From contig CAJBAP010000007.1 of the NCBI GenBank assembly GCA_903950295.1, forward strand, positions 1 through 5,138: DNA of 5,138 nt. Direction: 5' to 3'. This DNA is from an uncultured Rhodocyclaceae bacterium. Its GTDB lineage: Bacteria > Pseudomonadota > Gammaproteobacteria > Burkholderiales > Rhodocyclaceae. Made by a program: the position numbers and the translations under genes. The notes under the pieces were generated by a model that was given only the letters and a program-made list of their open reading frames with translations, did no database searches and was not told the origin of the DNA. Within the stretch, counting starts at the first letter, position 1, and every line of letters begins with the position of its first letter. Of this stretch, positions 1-5,138 are shown in pieces.

Positions 1-490
1 GCAGGAAATATTGCGGCATGATGCAGGCCGCCAGGGCCGTGTGCGACGGATAGCTGACGACCTTGCCCTTGAGGTCGGCGGGGGTCTTGATCCCGCTGTC
101 CTTGCGGATAATGAATATGCCCTTGAAGTCTGCGGCATCGCCGGCCATGGCGATGACACGATAGCCGACCTTGATGGATTCGAGCGTCTGCCACGGGTTG
201 GGCAGCAGGATTTCCGGTCCGCGGGCGCGGAATTTTTGTTCATAGGCCTGATAGTCGCGCGAGGCTTCCAGTTCGATGCGTACCCCGGCCAACTGGCGGT
301 TCAGGTGATCGACCAGCGGTTGGTAGGCTTCGGCGAGCTTTTGCGGGTTATGCAGCGGATGGATCGCCAGGCGGTAGGTCGGCAATGTTGTGGTTGCTGG
401 TGCGTTGCTGTATTTCAACGCAGGAGCCTCTGCCGGGCGGTCACAGCCCAGCAACAGTAGCATAGTGACGAGGACAAGGAGTGATTTCAT
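1..490 (-). CDS. PhnD-type phosphate/phosphonate substrate-binding lipoprotein, N-terminal part (runs off the left edge)
   Basis: The frame is open from ATG 490-488 to the window edge (163 complete codons), and the C-terminal part lies outside. A GGAG Shine-Dalgarno sequence sits 8 nt upstream of the ATG (minus strand, 502-499), which supports this start. The product opens with a lipoprotein signal: MKS, a hydrophobic stretch, then lipobox L-L-G-C with the lipidated Cys at residue 16. Asp at +2 would keep it on the inner membrane if E. coli Lol rules apply. The mature part reads YRLAIHPLHNP...LAEAYQPLVDHLN, then an LPNPW turn near residue 98, and then DLKGKVVSYPSHTA. This is the layout of the PhnD/SsuA/transferrin-like periplasmic binding superfamily, which binds phosphonate, phosphite or related anions. 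Such lipoproteins occur both as transporter receptors and as sensors beside signalling proteins. No permease or ATPase gene is visible, and the ligand cannot be inferred. Confidence 0.85.
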   Translation of the reverse strand, partial: MKSLLVLVTMLLLLGCDRPAEAPALKYSNAPATTTLPTYRLAIHPLHNPQKLAEAYQPLVDHLNRQLAGVRIELEASRDYQAYEQKFRARGPEILLPNPWQTLESIKVGYRVIAMAGDAADFKGIFIIRKDSGIKTPADLKGKVVSYPSHTALAACIMPQYFL

Positions 491-781
491 ATTCGGTGCT
501 CCAGCCCAAGTCTAGTCCCTGCGGCTGCTTGTTGCCAGATAGTGGGCAGTTTTTGCCTAACCTCGAAGTATTTCGGACGGCCGGACTTGGCCGTTGATGG
601 CCGGTAGTCCGCGGTGGCTAACGTCGGCTGTGTAGATCTGAAATTCCAAGGGCAGATTCCCAGCGGCGAACTTCAGGGGACCAGCGAGTGTTCGGTGCCC
701 ATAAGCGACTGATGAAACATGCAATTGGGTAGGCAGCTTTATGTTCAGTAAGCAGCGTTCAAACATACCGCTTCAGACACA
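491..781. other. Intergenic spacer between the signalling gene and the lipoprotein gene
   Basis: There is no convincing gene here; a 69-codon open stretch on the minus strand (557-766) has no recognisable domain. The spacer holds inverted repeats: a compound GC-rich hairpin at 582-611, and TATGTT (740-745) paired with AACATA (762-767) across 16 nt. No T-run follows either hairpin on the minus strand, so no standard Rho-independent terminator can be called after the TAA at 782. The lipoprotein gene's Shine-Dalgarno sequence (499-502) is at the low end. I could not identify a clear -35/-10 promoter. Confidence 0.6.
582..611. repeat. Compound GC-rich hairpin containing the shared 16-mer (copy 1)
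   Basis: An outer stem CGGACT (582-587) / AGTCCG (606-611) encloses an inner stem GGCC (589-592) / GGCC (599-602) with loop GTTGAT. The 16-mer TGGCCGTTGATGGCCG (588-603) recurs exactly at 4357-4372 on the other side of the signalling gene. AGTC follows two bases later in both copies. It could be a degenerate intergenic repeat or a structured 3' end for the signalling transcript. A conventional terminator is unlikely because no T-run follows on either strand. Confidence 0.55.
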
Positions 782-1066
782 TTAACTTCGTGAGTAAGCG
801 GTAATGTAGGAGAAGCAGGTGTGCGCATCGTCGGCCAGATCGAAAAAACTTAACTTGCGACGCTGCCATGGTGCAAATTCATAACCAATCATTTCTTTGT
901 TAAGGTCACGCAGTACCATGCCCCAGTCCGCGAAGAACCGGCTCCGGGCCGGGCCCTCAATGACGATACGCACATCACGGTGACGAGGATCAGCCTTGAC
1001 ACGGTCCATCAGGGCAAACAGCGCATCCCGCTTGCCTTCCAGTATCTGCATGAAATAACCGTCCTG
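782..1066 (-). pseudogene. C-terminal half of the BLUF domain, in frame after the internal TAA
   Basis: The codons after TAA 1069-1067 read QDGYFMQILEG... and continue to TAA 784-782, in the same frame as the upstream segment. With the upstream half they rebuild a BLUF flavin-binding blue-light sensor. Tyr977, Asn1001, Gln1019, Trp1060 and Met1062 are separated by 24, 42, 83 and 85 residues from the Tyr, the same offsets as Tyr21, Asn45, Gln63, Trp104 and Met106 of AppA. Gln1019 would be the switching glutamine beside the flavin. An ATG at 1051-1049 with AGGA 9 nt upstream could allow reinitiation of an 89-residue piece. That piece lacks the flavin-contacting Tyr and Asn, so it should not work alone. 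The domain identity is secure; independent function is doubtful. Confidence 0.8.
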
Positions 1067-1069
1067 TTA
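1067..1069 (-). other. In-frame TAA at codon 1012, at an expected aromatic position in BLUF
   Basis: The minus-strand codons read GTG TAA CAG GAC GGT. BLUF proteins usually have Tyr or Phe after the GI(T/S)GxLL strand and before xxGxFxQ, so the likely ancestral codon is TAC or TAT, one base from TAA. There is no insertion or deletion: the frame is the same on both sides and the BLUF residue spacing is exact. Confidence 0.85.
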
Positions 1070-3979
1070 CACCAGACAGCCCGAGATGCCGGCCGAGCGG
1101 TTGCACGACTGCGCCTGTTTTTGCAGGGCGTTGAGGTCGTCACTGGAGAAGGCCTGTGTTGCCTGGCTGACGTAGATCAGGAAATGGAGTAGAGACGCTG
1201 TGTCGGGTACATCCACTTGCAATTCACGGTCGACAGTCTCGACAAAAACCGATTCAGCCAGCGGACGATGAAAGTAGTAGCCTTGGATGAAGTCACACCC
1301 ATAGACGCACAGTTCGCGCTGCTGGGCGCCCGTCTCGACACCTTCCGCCACGAGCTTTAATCCCAGGGCACGCCCCAAACCAATCACGGCACGGATGATG
1401 GTACGGCTCTCTTCGCTCTTGTCGATGCCATCGACAAAGGCACGATCAATCTTCAGTACATTGACCGGTAGCCGCGTTAGTTGCGCCAGTGAGGAATAGC
1501 CGGTGCCGAAATCATCCACCGCTACCCGCAAACCAAGATCAGCCAGCCGCCGCAGGATGCGCAGATTGGTTTCGACATCGGCCATCAACGAGGTCTCGGT
1601 GATTTCCAGCAGCAGACGCGCCGGATCGGCGCCCGTCTCGCGCAAGGTGGCAGCAAAATCGTCGGCCAGCGTTTCCTCGTTCAGCTGCCGCACCGAGAGA
1701 TTCACCGAGACATAGGGCGCCCTGTCACCCCAGCGCTGGCGCCAGTCGGCCTCGGCACGACAGGCTTGGCGGAAGACCCAGGCCCCGATGGGCACGATGG
1801 CACCGGTTATTTCGGCAATCGGAATGAATACGGCGGGCGAAACCTCGCCCTCGGGCGGATGCCAGCGCAAGAGTAATTCGGCACCAAGAATACGACCGCT
1901 CTCGGCCGCGACGATGGGCTGAAAGCGTGGCGACAACTCGTTTCGTTCGATGGCCGAACGCAAGCCATTGGTGATGATCAGCCGCTGCTTGGCCTGATCC
2001 TGCAGACTTTCGCTGAAGAATTGCCAGCCATCACGCCCTTTTTCCTTCACTGCATACATCGCGGTGTCGGCAAAGCGCAACAGATCGTCGGCGGCGTGAG
2101 TGCTGCCGCTGCCGATGGCAACGCCGATGCTGGCAGTAACAAATAATGACAGGCCGTTGAAATCGACCGGCTGACGCAGGATATCGTTAATCCGCTCGGC
2201 CAGGACAGACATCGAGGTCGGCTGCTCGACCTGCTCGCACAAAACAACAAATTCGTCCCCGGCCAAACGGGCGACGGTATCACCTGGCCGAGCCTGTTCA
2301 ATCATCCTGGCCGCCACCGACTTCAGTACCGCATCGCCGGCTTCATGACCGTGGGTGTCGTTGATCAGCTTGAAGCCATCGAGGTCGACGAACAACAACG
2401 CCACACTCACGCCGCTGCGCCGAGAACGCTGCAAGGCATTGGTCAGCCGCTCACGGATCAGAGCGCGGTTGGGCAGGCCGGTGAGCGGGTCATGGGTGGC
2501 ACGCCGCGTCAGTTCATCCTCGGCCTTCTTGCGTTCGGTAATGTCACGCATGGTGACCACCAGCAGCCATTCGTCACCATTCCTGAATTTGGCAATGGAG
2601 GCTTCTAGCGGGAAGAAACTGCCGTCCTTGCGATAGCCCATCACATCGTTCCGCCCGGACATGCGGCGCTCCGTTTCCTCACCCGCGACAAAGCCACGCA
2701 GCAGTTCGGCATGCCGTTGCCGGAAATGGGGTGGCAGCAGGAGGTGCACCGACATGCCGAGCAACTCCTCCTCCTGGTAGCCAAAAACAAGGCAGGCACT
2801 GAGATTGGATTCGGTGATGATGCCCTCGGCATCGGTGGCCAGGATCGCCATATCGGCAATCGACAATATCTGCTGCGCTGTGCCGACTCGGCGTCTGGCG
2901 GCACCGACTTCCGCCGCCAGACGGGCCGTAACGGCCGGTGTGGCGGGTGATTCATGCAGGCGCGCCGCTTTGACCTGTTCACGATAACGTTCGGGAATCA
3001 CGGGAGGGTTGCGACCAAAGTTCTCGACGATGCTGAAGGTGCCATCAGCATTGCACCGCGACAGATAGGTATTAACGCTGGCGTGATGGGTGACTGCATC
3101 CATCTCGACCACACCCTGCGGCCCGACGACACGCACTCTTTCCAGCGCACCGACCAGTGCCTCGGCCTCGGTTGTACCCGCTGCCGCCACCGCATTAGCG
3201 AAGGCGTGTACGCACAGGTAAGTGCCTTCACCAAAGTTTGTCAGCACGCCATTGCCATGCGGCCAGATGCCATCGACCCCGGGCTGGCGCAGCAAGCGCT
3301 GCTGATAGTGGCGGTTTTCCGGTGTTTCGAGCGACATGAAATAGGAGTTACTCGAATAAAAACCTTCGCGCACCTCCGCCGAGAGACGGCTCACCATCAT
3401 CTCGTCGTAATGCCCCATCACCACGGCCATGCGAGATTTCAGACCAAGTTCGGTGAAACGTGTCAGCAGGGTGATCTGGTCGCTACCTGCAAAGTAAGGC
3501 ACAAAGACGTCGGCGCCCGAACGGCCAAGCTGTGCCAGCAGTAGGTCAATAGCAACAGTGTCGCAGCCTATCGGCAGGTATTCCTCACCGACGATGTCGC
3601 CGTCGAGACGCTGCAAGGCACGCTTGGCCGCGTCAATCGATCCGCGTGGCCACTCGTAGTTGTTGCCGGCAAAGAACATCTTGAGACCGTAGCGCCGCGC
3701 CATGAAAGGAATCATCTGGTCGATCTGCTGATTGGGCAGTGCGGCAAAATGGAAGAAGTAGCGACCGCTGATGCTGCCTTCGTAAAACGAGAAGTTGAGC
3801 AGCGGAATCTGCTTTGGTTCGGCCACCTGCGCAGCCACGGCAATACGTGAATTGGAAAGCAGATTGCCGATGATGGCGACGCAACCATGTGCATCGATCA
3901 GCCGTTCAGCCGCCGGCACGGCAGTATCCGGCAGGCTGCCATCGTCCTCAATCACCAGCTCCAGCGGCCGCCCCAGCAC
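1067..3979 (-). CDS. Longest open segment of the signalling gene: binding domain, PAS, GGDEF, EAL and half a BLUF domain (970 codons)
   Basis: Residue numbers follow the full frame from ATG 4102. This stretch is open from a GTG at codon 42; that GTG has no good ribosome site and lies inside the binding domain, so it is probably not a native start. The binding domain shows ERGGVLGRPLEL, GNNYEWPRG (near 146-154) and VGPQGVVEMD, resembling amide- and urea-type receptors. PAS runs from QILSIADMAILATD to VVTMRDITERKKAEDEL. GGDEF has HDPLTGLPNR (537-546), DLDGFK (573-578) and AGDEF (614-618), a permitted variant of the active site. RPGD (605-608), five residues before it, is the cyclic-di-GMP inhibitory I-site. 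EAL has ELLLRW (742-747), Asn801, Glu833/Glu836, Asp863-Asp864 in DDFGTG, Lys884, Glu920/Glu923 and Gln940, a full phosphodiesterase set. Both enzyme domains therefore look potentially active. The segment ends in GISGCLV, midway through BLUF. Confidence 0.8.
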   Translation of the reverse strand: MLGRPLELVIEDDGSLPDTAVPAAERLIDAHGCVAIIGNLLSNSRIAVAAQVAEPKQIPLLNFSFYEGSISGRYFFHFAALPNQQIDQMIPFMARRYGLKMFFAGNNYEWPRGSIDAAKRALQRLDGDIVGEEYLPIGCDTVAIDLLLAQLGRSGADVFVPYFAGSDQITLLTRFTELGLKSRMAVVMGHYDEMMVSRLSAEVREGFYSSNSYFMSLETPENRHYQQRLLRQPGVDGIWPHGNGVLTNFGEGTYLCVHAFANAVAAAGTTEAEALVGALERVRVVGPQGVVEMDAVTHHASVNTYLSRCNADGTFSIVENFGRNPPVIPERYREQVKAARLHESPATPAVTARLAAEVGAARRRVGTAQQILSIADMAILATDAEGIITESNLSACLVFGYQEEELLGMSVHLLLPPHFRQRHAELLRGFVAGEETERRMSGRNDVMGYRKDGSFFPLEASIAKFRNGDEWLLVVTMRDITERKKAEDELTRRATHDPLTGLPNRALIRERLTNALQRSRRSGVSVALLFVDLDGFKLINDTHGHEAGDAVLKSVAARMIEQARPGDTVARLAGDEFVVLCEQVEQPTSMSVLAERINDILRQPVDFNGLSLFVTASIGVAIGSGSTHAADDLLRFADTAMYAVKEKGRDGWQFFSESLQDQAKQRLIITNGLRSAIERNELSPRFQPIVAAESGRILGAELLLRWHPPEGEVSPAVFIPIAEITGAIVPIGAWVFRQACRAEADWRQRWGDRAPYVSVNLSVRQLNEETLADDFAATLRETGADPARLLLEITETSLMADVETNLRILRRLADLGLRVAVDDFGTGYSSLAQLTRLPVNVLKIDRAFVDGIDKSEESRTIIRAVIGLGRALGLKLVAEGVETGAQQRELCVYGCDFIQGYYFHRPLAESVFVETVDRELQVDVPDTASLLHFLIYVSQATQAFSSDDLNALQKQAQSCNRSAGISGCLV

Positions 3980-4039
3980 CCCGCCGCGTTCGTTGATTTC
4001 ATCACAGGCGATACGCGCCGCCCAGACAATTTCGGGGCC

Positions 4040-4042
4040 TTA
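4040..4042 (-). other. In-frame TAA at codon 21, at the expected Tyr of a YG motif in the binding domain
   Basis: The frame reads LTGLVEI-stop-GPEIVWAARIACDEIN. Type I periplasmic-binding proteins commonly have Tyr-Gly at this point (TGxxxxYG...), so a TAC or TAT codon is the probable ancestor. Homology resumes immediately after the stop in the same frame. Confidence 0.8.
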
Positions 4043-4247
4043 AATTTCAACCAGCCCGGTCAGGGGCGGCATCAGGCCAAGGCGAATTGAGTCAGGTATC
4101 ATTTATTCCATTTTCCTATGATTGAATCTCACGAATGTGGCCCACTGGTTTTCTGATAAAGACTGTTGGACCCTCAGGTATGCATCCGACACCCAAAGGT
4201 TGCTCGAAAGTCTTAGCTATCTGCGAGGTGGTGGCTGAGTAAAATCA

Positions 4248-4353
4248 GCAATGGTTGAACCTCGCGACCATTGCCACTCGGCAGTAAAGGGCTGCTTTGT
4301 TATGAGTTAGCTGCCGCTCATGTTAGCTCATCTTCCGGCCTATCAGAGGCCGG
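4248..4353. repeat. Array of three inverted repeats in the spacer
   Basis: Three stems stand in a row. GCAATGGT (4248-4255) pairs with ACCATTGC (4267-4274), 8 bp with an 11-nt loop. CGGCAG (4279-4284) pairs with CTGCCG (4311-4316), enclosing a smaller AAAG (4286-4289) / CTTT (4295-4298) stem. CCGGCCT (4335-4341) pairs with AGGCCGG (4347-4353), 7 bp with a 5-nt loop. The last could slow or end transcription from the methyltransferase gene, whose stop is about 20 nt away, but no T-run follows. The arrangement fits a degenerate intergenic repeat or a folded RNA leader. No known riboswitch or named small RNA was recognised. Confidence 0.55.
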
Positions 4354-4356
4354 TTG

Positions 4357-4372
4357 TGGCCGTTGATGGCCG
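4357..4372. repeat. Second copy of the 16-mer TGGCCGTTGATGGCCG
   Basis: Identical and in the same orientation to 588-603, about 3.77 kb away on the other side of the signalling gene. Similarity continues as AGTC two bases beyond, so the unit reaches over the methyltransferase stop codon (4373-4375). The motif contains a short GGCC / GGCC inverted repeat. Confidence 0.6.
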
Positions 4373-5044
4373 TCAGTCGCCATACGCGCCCGCTGGGTTA
4401 ATTGCTGTTATTTTGGCGCGCTCAACCAGCGCTTCGGCTTTGGTAGCCGATAGCCATTTCCAGGGCAGCGGAATCAGACCCGGCACTTGCTGTCGGTAAT
4501 CCCGATAGGCTGCGCCGAAGTGCGCTTCCAGTTTGTGCTCTTCGAGGCGTGAACCCACCAGGAAATAGAGTGTCATCGCGCCGGCCGAAATCAGCAGCGG
4601 CGCATTCATGTCACGTGTCCAGATCAGCAGCAGCCCGAGTGCGTACCAGGGGTGGCGCACATGGCGGTGCAGCGGTGAAATGCGAAAACCTTCGTGCTCG
4701 ACTGCATCCGTGCGCTTTTCTCGCCAGGGTCGCGTGCCGAGGAATTCCCCCATGTCGTAATTCCGCGTGGAGAAATAGAAGCCGGCAAGTGTTGCCAGCG
4801 CCAAGCCATTTGCCACCCATGCCAGCGGGCCGGTCCAGCGCCACAGCCAGTCACCGGGCAGTGCGTACGTTGCCCACACCAACGGCACCAGCAGCAGCGT
4901 CTCCAGCGCATTGAAGGTCAGGCGGTAGTACGGCGCAAAGCCTGGCCAGCGCCTGGTCACCCAGGCTTTGCATGCCAGTGCCGCGAGCAGCGAATGGAGA
5001 GCGGCGTAGGCGATCCAGCCGAGGGCAAGCCAGAGCAGTGCCAT
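4373..5044 (-). CDS. Integral-membrane methyltransferase of the NnrU/MddA/isoprenylcysteine-methyltransferase type
   Basis: A 223-residue protein with about five predicted membrane segments (roughly 3-24, 46-62, 72-92, 132-143 and 147-164). The N-terminus contains AALHSLLAA (14-22), like the HSLLAS signature of NnrU/MddA proteins. The C-terminal half has RHVRHPWY (127-134) and EEHKLEAHFGAAYRDY followed by VPGLIP (187-192). This is the S-adenosylmethionine-binding arrangement of the ICMT/PEMT membrane methyltransferases. MddA relatives methylate methanethiol to dimethyl sulfide, and NnrU is linked to denitrification gene clusters; the substrate here cannot be chosen. The ATG (5044-5042) shares one base with the argJ stop (TGATG), which implies translational coupling and cotranscription. 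No strong Shine-Dalgarno sequence precedes it. Length and motifs look complete, ending in TGA 4375-4373. Confidence 0.85.
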   Translation of the reverse strand: MALLWLALGWIAYAALHSLLAALACKAWVTRRWPGFAPYYRLTFNALETLLLVPLVWATYALPGDWLWRWTGPLAWVANGLALATLAGFYFSTRNYDMGEFLGTRPWREKRTDAVEHEGFRISPLHRHVRHPWYALGLLLIWTRDMNAPLLISAGAMTLYFLVGSRLEEHKLEAHFGAAYRDYRQQVPGLIPLPWKWLSATKAEALVERAKITAINPAGAYGD

Positions 5045-5138
5045 CAGCTGCGATAGTCGGCGTTGATCTTCACGTAGTCGTAGCTGAAATCGCAGGTCCA
5101 GACGTTGGCTGCATGGCTGCCGCGGCCGAGGTCGACGC
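5044..5138 (-). CDS. argJ: Bifunctional ornithine acetyltransferase/N-acetylglutamate synthase ArgJ, C-terminal end (runs off the right edge)
   Basis: Only the last 30 codons are present, reading [20 protein letters not shown] and ending [10 protein letters not shown], then TGA (5046-5044). This tail is highly characteristic of ArgJ: the DLGRG and VWTCD strands and the terminal [10 protein letters not shown]. ArgJ transfers acetyl from N-acetylornithine to glutamate in the cyclic arginine pathway, in the cytoplasm, and cleaves itself into two chains; this is the end of the beta chain. The stop overlaps the next start by one base, so the membrane methyltransferase is probably in its operon. 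The catalytic residues lie outside the window. Confidence 0.9.
   Translation of the reverse strand, partial: VDLGRGSHAANVWTCDFSYDYVKINADYRS

Larger units (their letters stand above)
782..4102 (-). pseudogene. Ligand-binding/PAS/GGDEF/EAL/BLUF cyclic-di-GMP signalling protein, interrupted by two in-frame TAA codons
   Basis: From ATG 4102-4100 to the TAA at 784-782 this is one frame of 1106 codons, broken only by TAA at codon 21 (4042-4040) and codon 1012 (1069-1067). Domain order: AmiC/Peripla_BP-type ligand binding (about 7-375, no signal peptide, so probably cytoplasmic), PAS (about 406-528), GGDEF (about 531-696), EAL (about 727-960) and BLUF (about 971-1070, then a short helical tail). 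The expected role is to make or degrade cyclic di-GMP in response to a small ligand and blue light. I chose ATG 4102 because the binding domain's first strand (IRLGLMPPLTG) begins five residues later; AGGA lies 11 nt upstream and GGA 4 nt upstream. Homology continues across both stops with no frame change, so the lesions are point nonsense codons. It may be a young pseudogene, carry base-call errors, or be a recoded gene. The domain calls are secure; whether it is expressed is not. Confidence 0.8.
4103..4372. other. Spacer upstream of the signalling gene (probable 5' region)
   Basis: These 270 bp carry no gene. Near the signalling start (minus strand) is AGGA (4117-4114), followed by a tiny ATG-GAA-TAA frame (4111-4103) that directly abuts and is in phase with ATG 4102. 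The half nearest the methyltransferase gene is a run of inverted repeats, listed separately. A promoter for the signalling gene should lie here, but I could not pick -35/-10 boxes with confidence. Confidence 0.5.

Noticed and set aside
11..460. 149-codon plus-strand open frame
   Set aside because: It is antisense to the PhnD-type lipoprotein, whose minus-strand frame has a lipobox, a Shine-Dalgarno sequence and family motifs. The plus-strand translation has no recognisable domain.
573..618. Inactive GGDEF/EAL domains because of AGDEF and ELL in place of GGDEF and EAL
   Set aside because: A at the first position of GGDEF and substitution of the middle residue of EAL are tolerated in active family members, and the metal-binding and catalytic acidic residues are all present. 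Positions here are in residues of the signalling protein; the EAL motif is at residues 742-744.
557..766. 69-codon minus-strand open frame in the spacer
   Set aside because: Its translation matches no family I recognise and the region is dominated by inverted repeats; no good ribosome site precedes it.
1052..1069. Frameshift as the cause of the split BLUF domain
   Set aside because: The upstream and downstream segments are in the same frame (15 bases from codon 1012 to ATG 1051) and the BLUF residue spacing is exact, so the break is a nonsense codon.
2954..3544. 196-codon plus-strand open frame
   Set aside because: It is antisense to the ligand-binding domain. Long antisense frames are common in GC-rich coding sequence, and no domain is recognisable.
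4335..4353. Rho-independent terminator for the methyltransferase gene
   Set aside because: The 7-bp GC stem is good, but neither strand has the following T-run; kept only as an inverted repeat.
4694..5056. 120-codon plus-strand open frame
   Set aside because: It is antisense to the membrane methyltransferase, which has clear motifs and an overlap with argJ.

Overview
The window looks like betaproteobacterial chromosome, probably Rhodocyclales-like. The reasons are the moderately high GC content, the ArgJ C-terminus, and the GC-rich hairpin-forming spacers; no lineage marker confirms it. Every gene supported here is on the minus strand. Read in the direction of transcription, from high to low coordinates, the order is: the last 30 codons of argJ (arginine biosynthesis); a one-base-overlapping gene for an integral-membrane methyltransferase of the NnrU/MddA/isoprenylcysteine-methyltransferase type; a structured spacer of about 270 bp; one very large signalling gene (782-4102); a spacer of about 290 bp; and the first 163 codons of a PhnD-type substrate-binding lipoprotein that runs off the left edge.

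The centrepiece is the signalling gene. Read from ATG 4102 it encodes a single frame of 1106 codons: a cytoplasmic AmiC/Leu-Ile-Val-type ligand-binding domain, a PAS domain, a GGDEF diguanylate cyclase domain (AGDEF, with an RxxD inhibitory site), an EAL phosphodiesterase domain with all recognisable catalytic residues, and a blue-light-sensing BLUF domain at the C-terminus. This would be a cyclic-di-GMP enzyme with a small-molecule input at one end and a light/flavin input at the other.

That frame is interrupted by two TAA codons, at codon 21 and codon 1012. Neither involves a frameshift, and both fall where the family would be expected to have a tyrosine. The second lies inside the BLUF domain. 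The five BLUF photochemical residues are all present on either side of it, at exactly the spacing of AppA. The simplest reading is a recently inactivated gene or base-call errors. Conditional readthrough or recoding is possible but unproven.

The two spacers flanking the signalling gene share an identical 16-mer and several GC-rich inverted repeats. They may be members of a degenerate intergenic repeat family. I saw no tRNA, rRNA, CRISPR array, insertion sequence or transposase gene.
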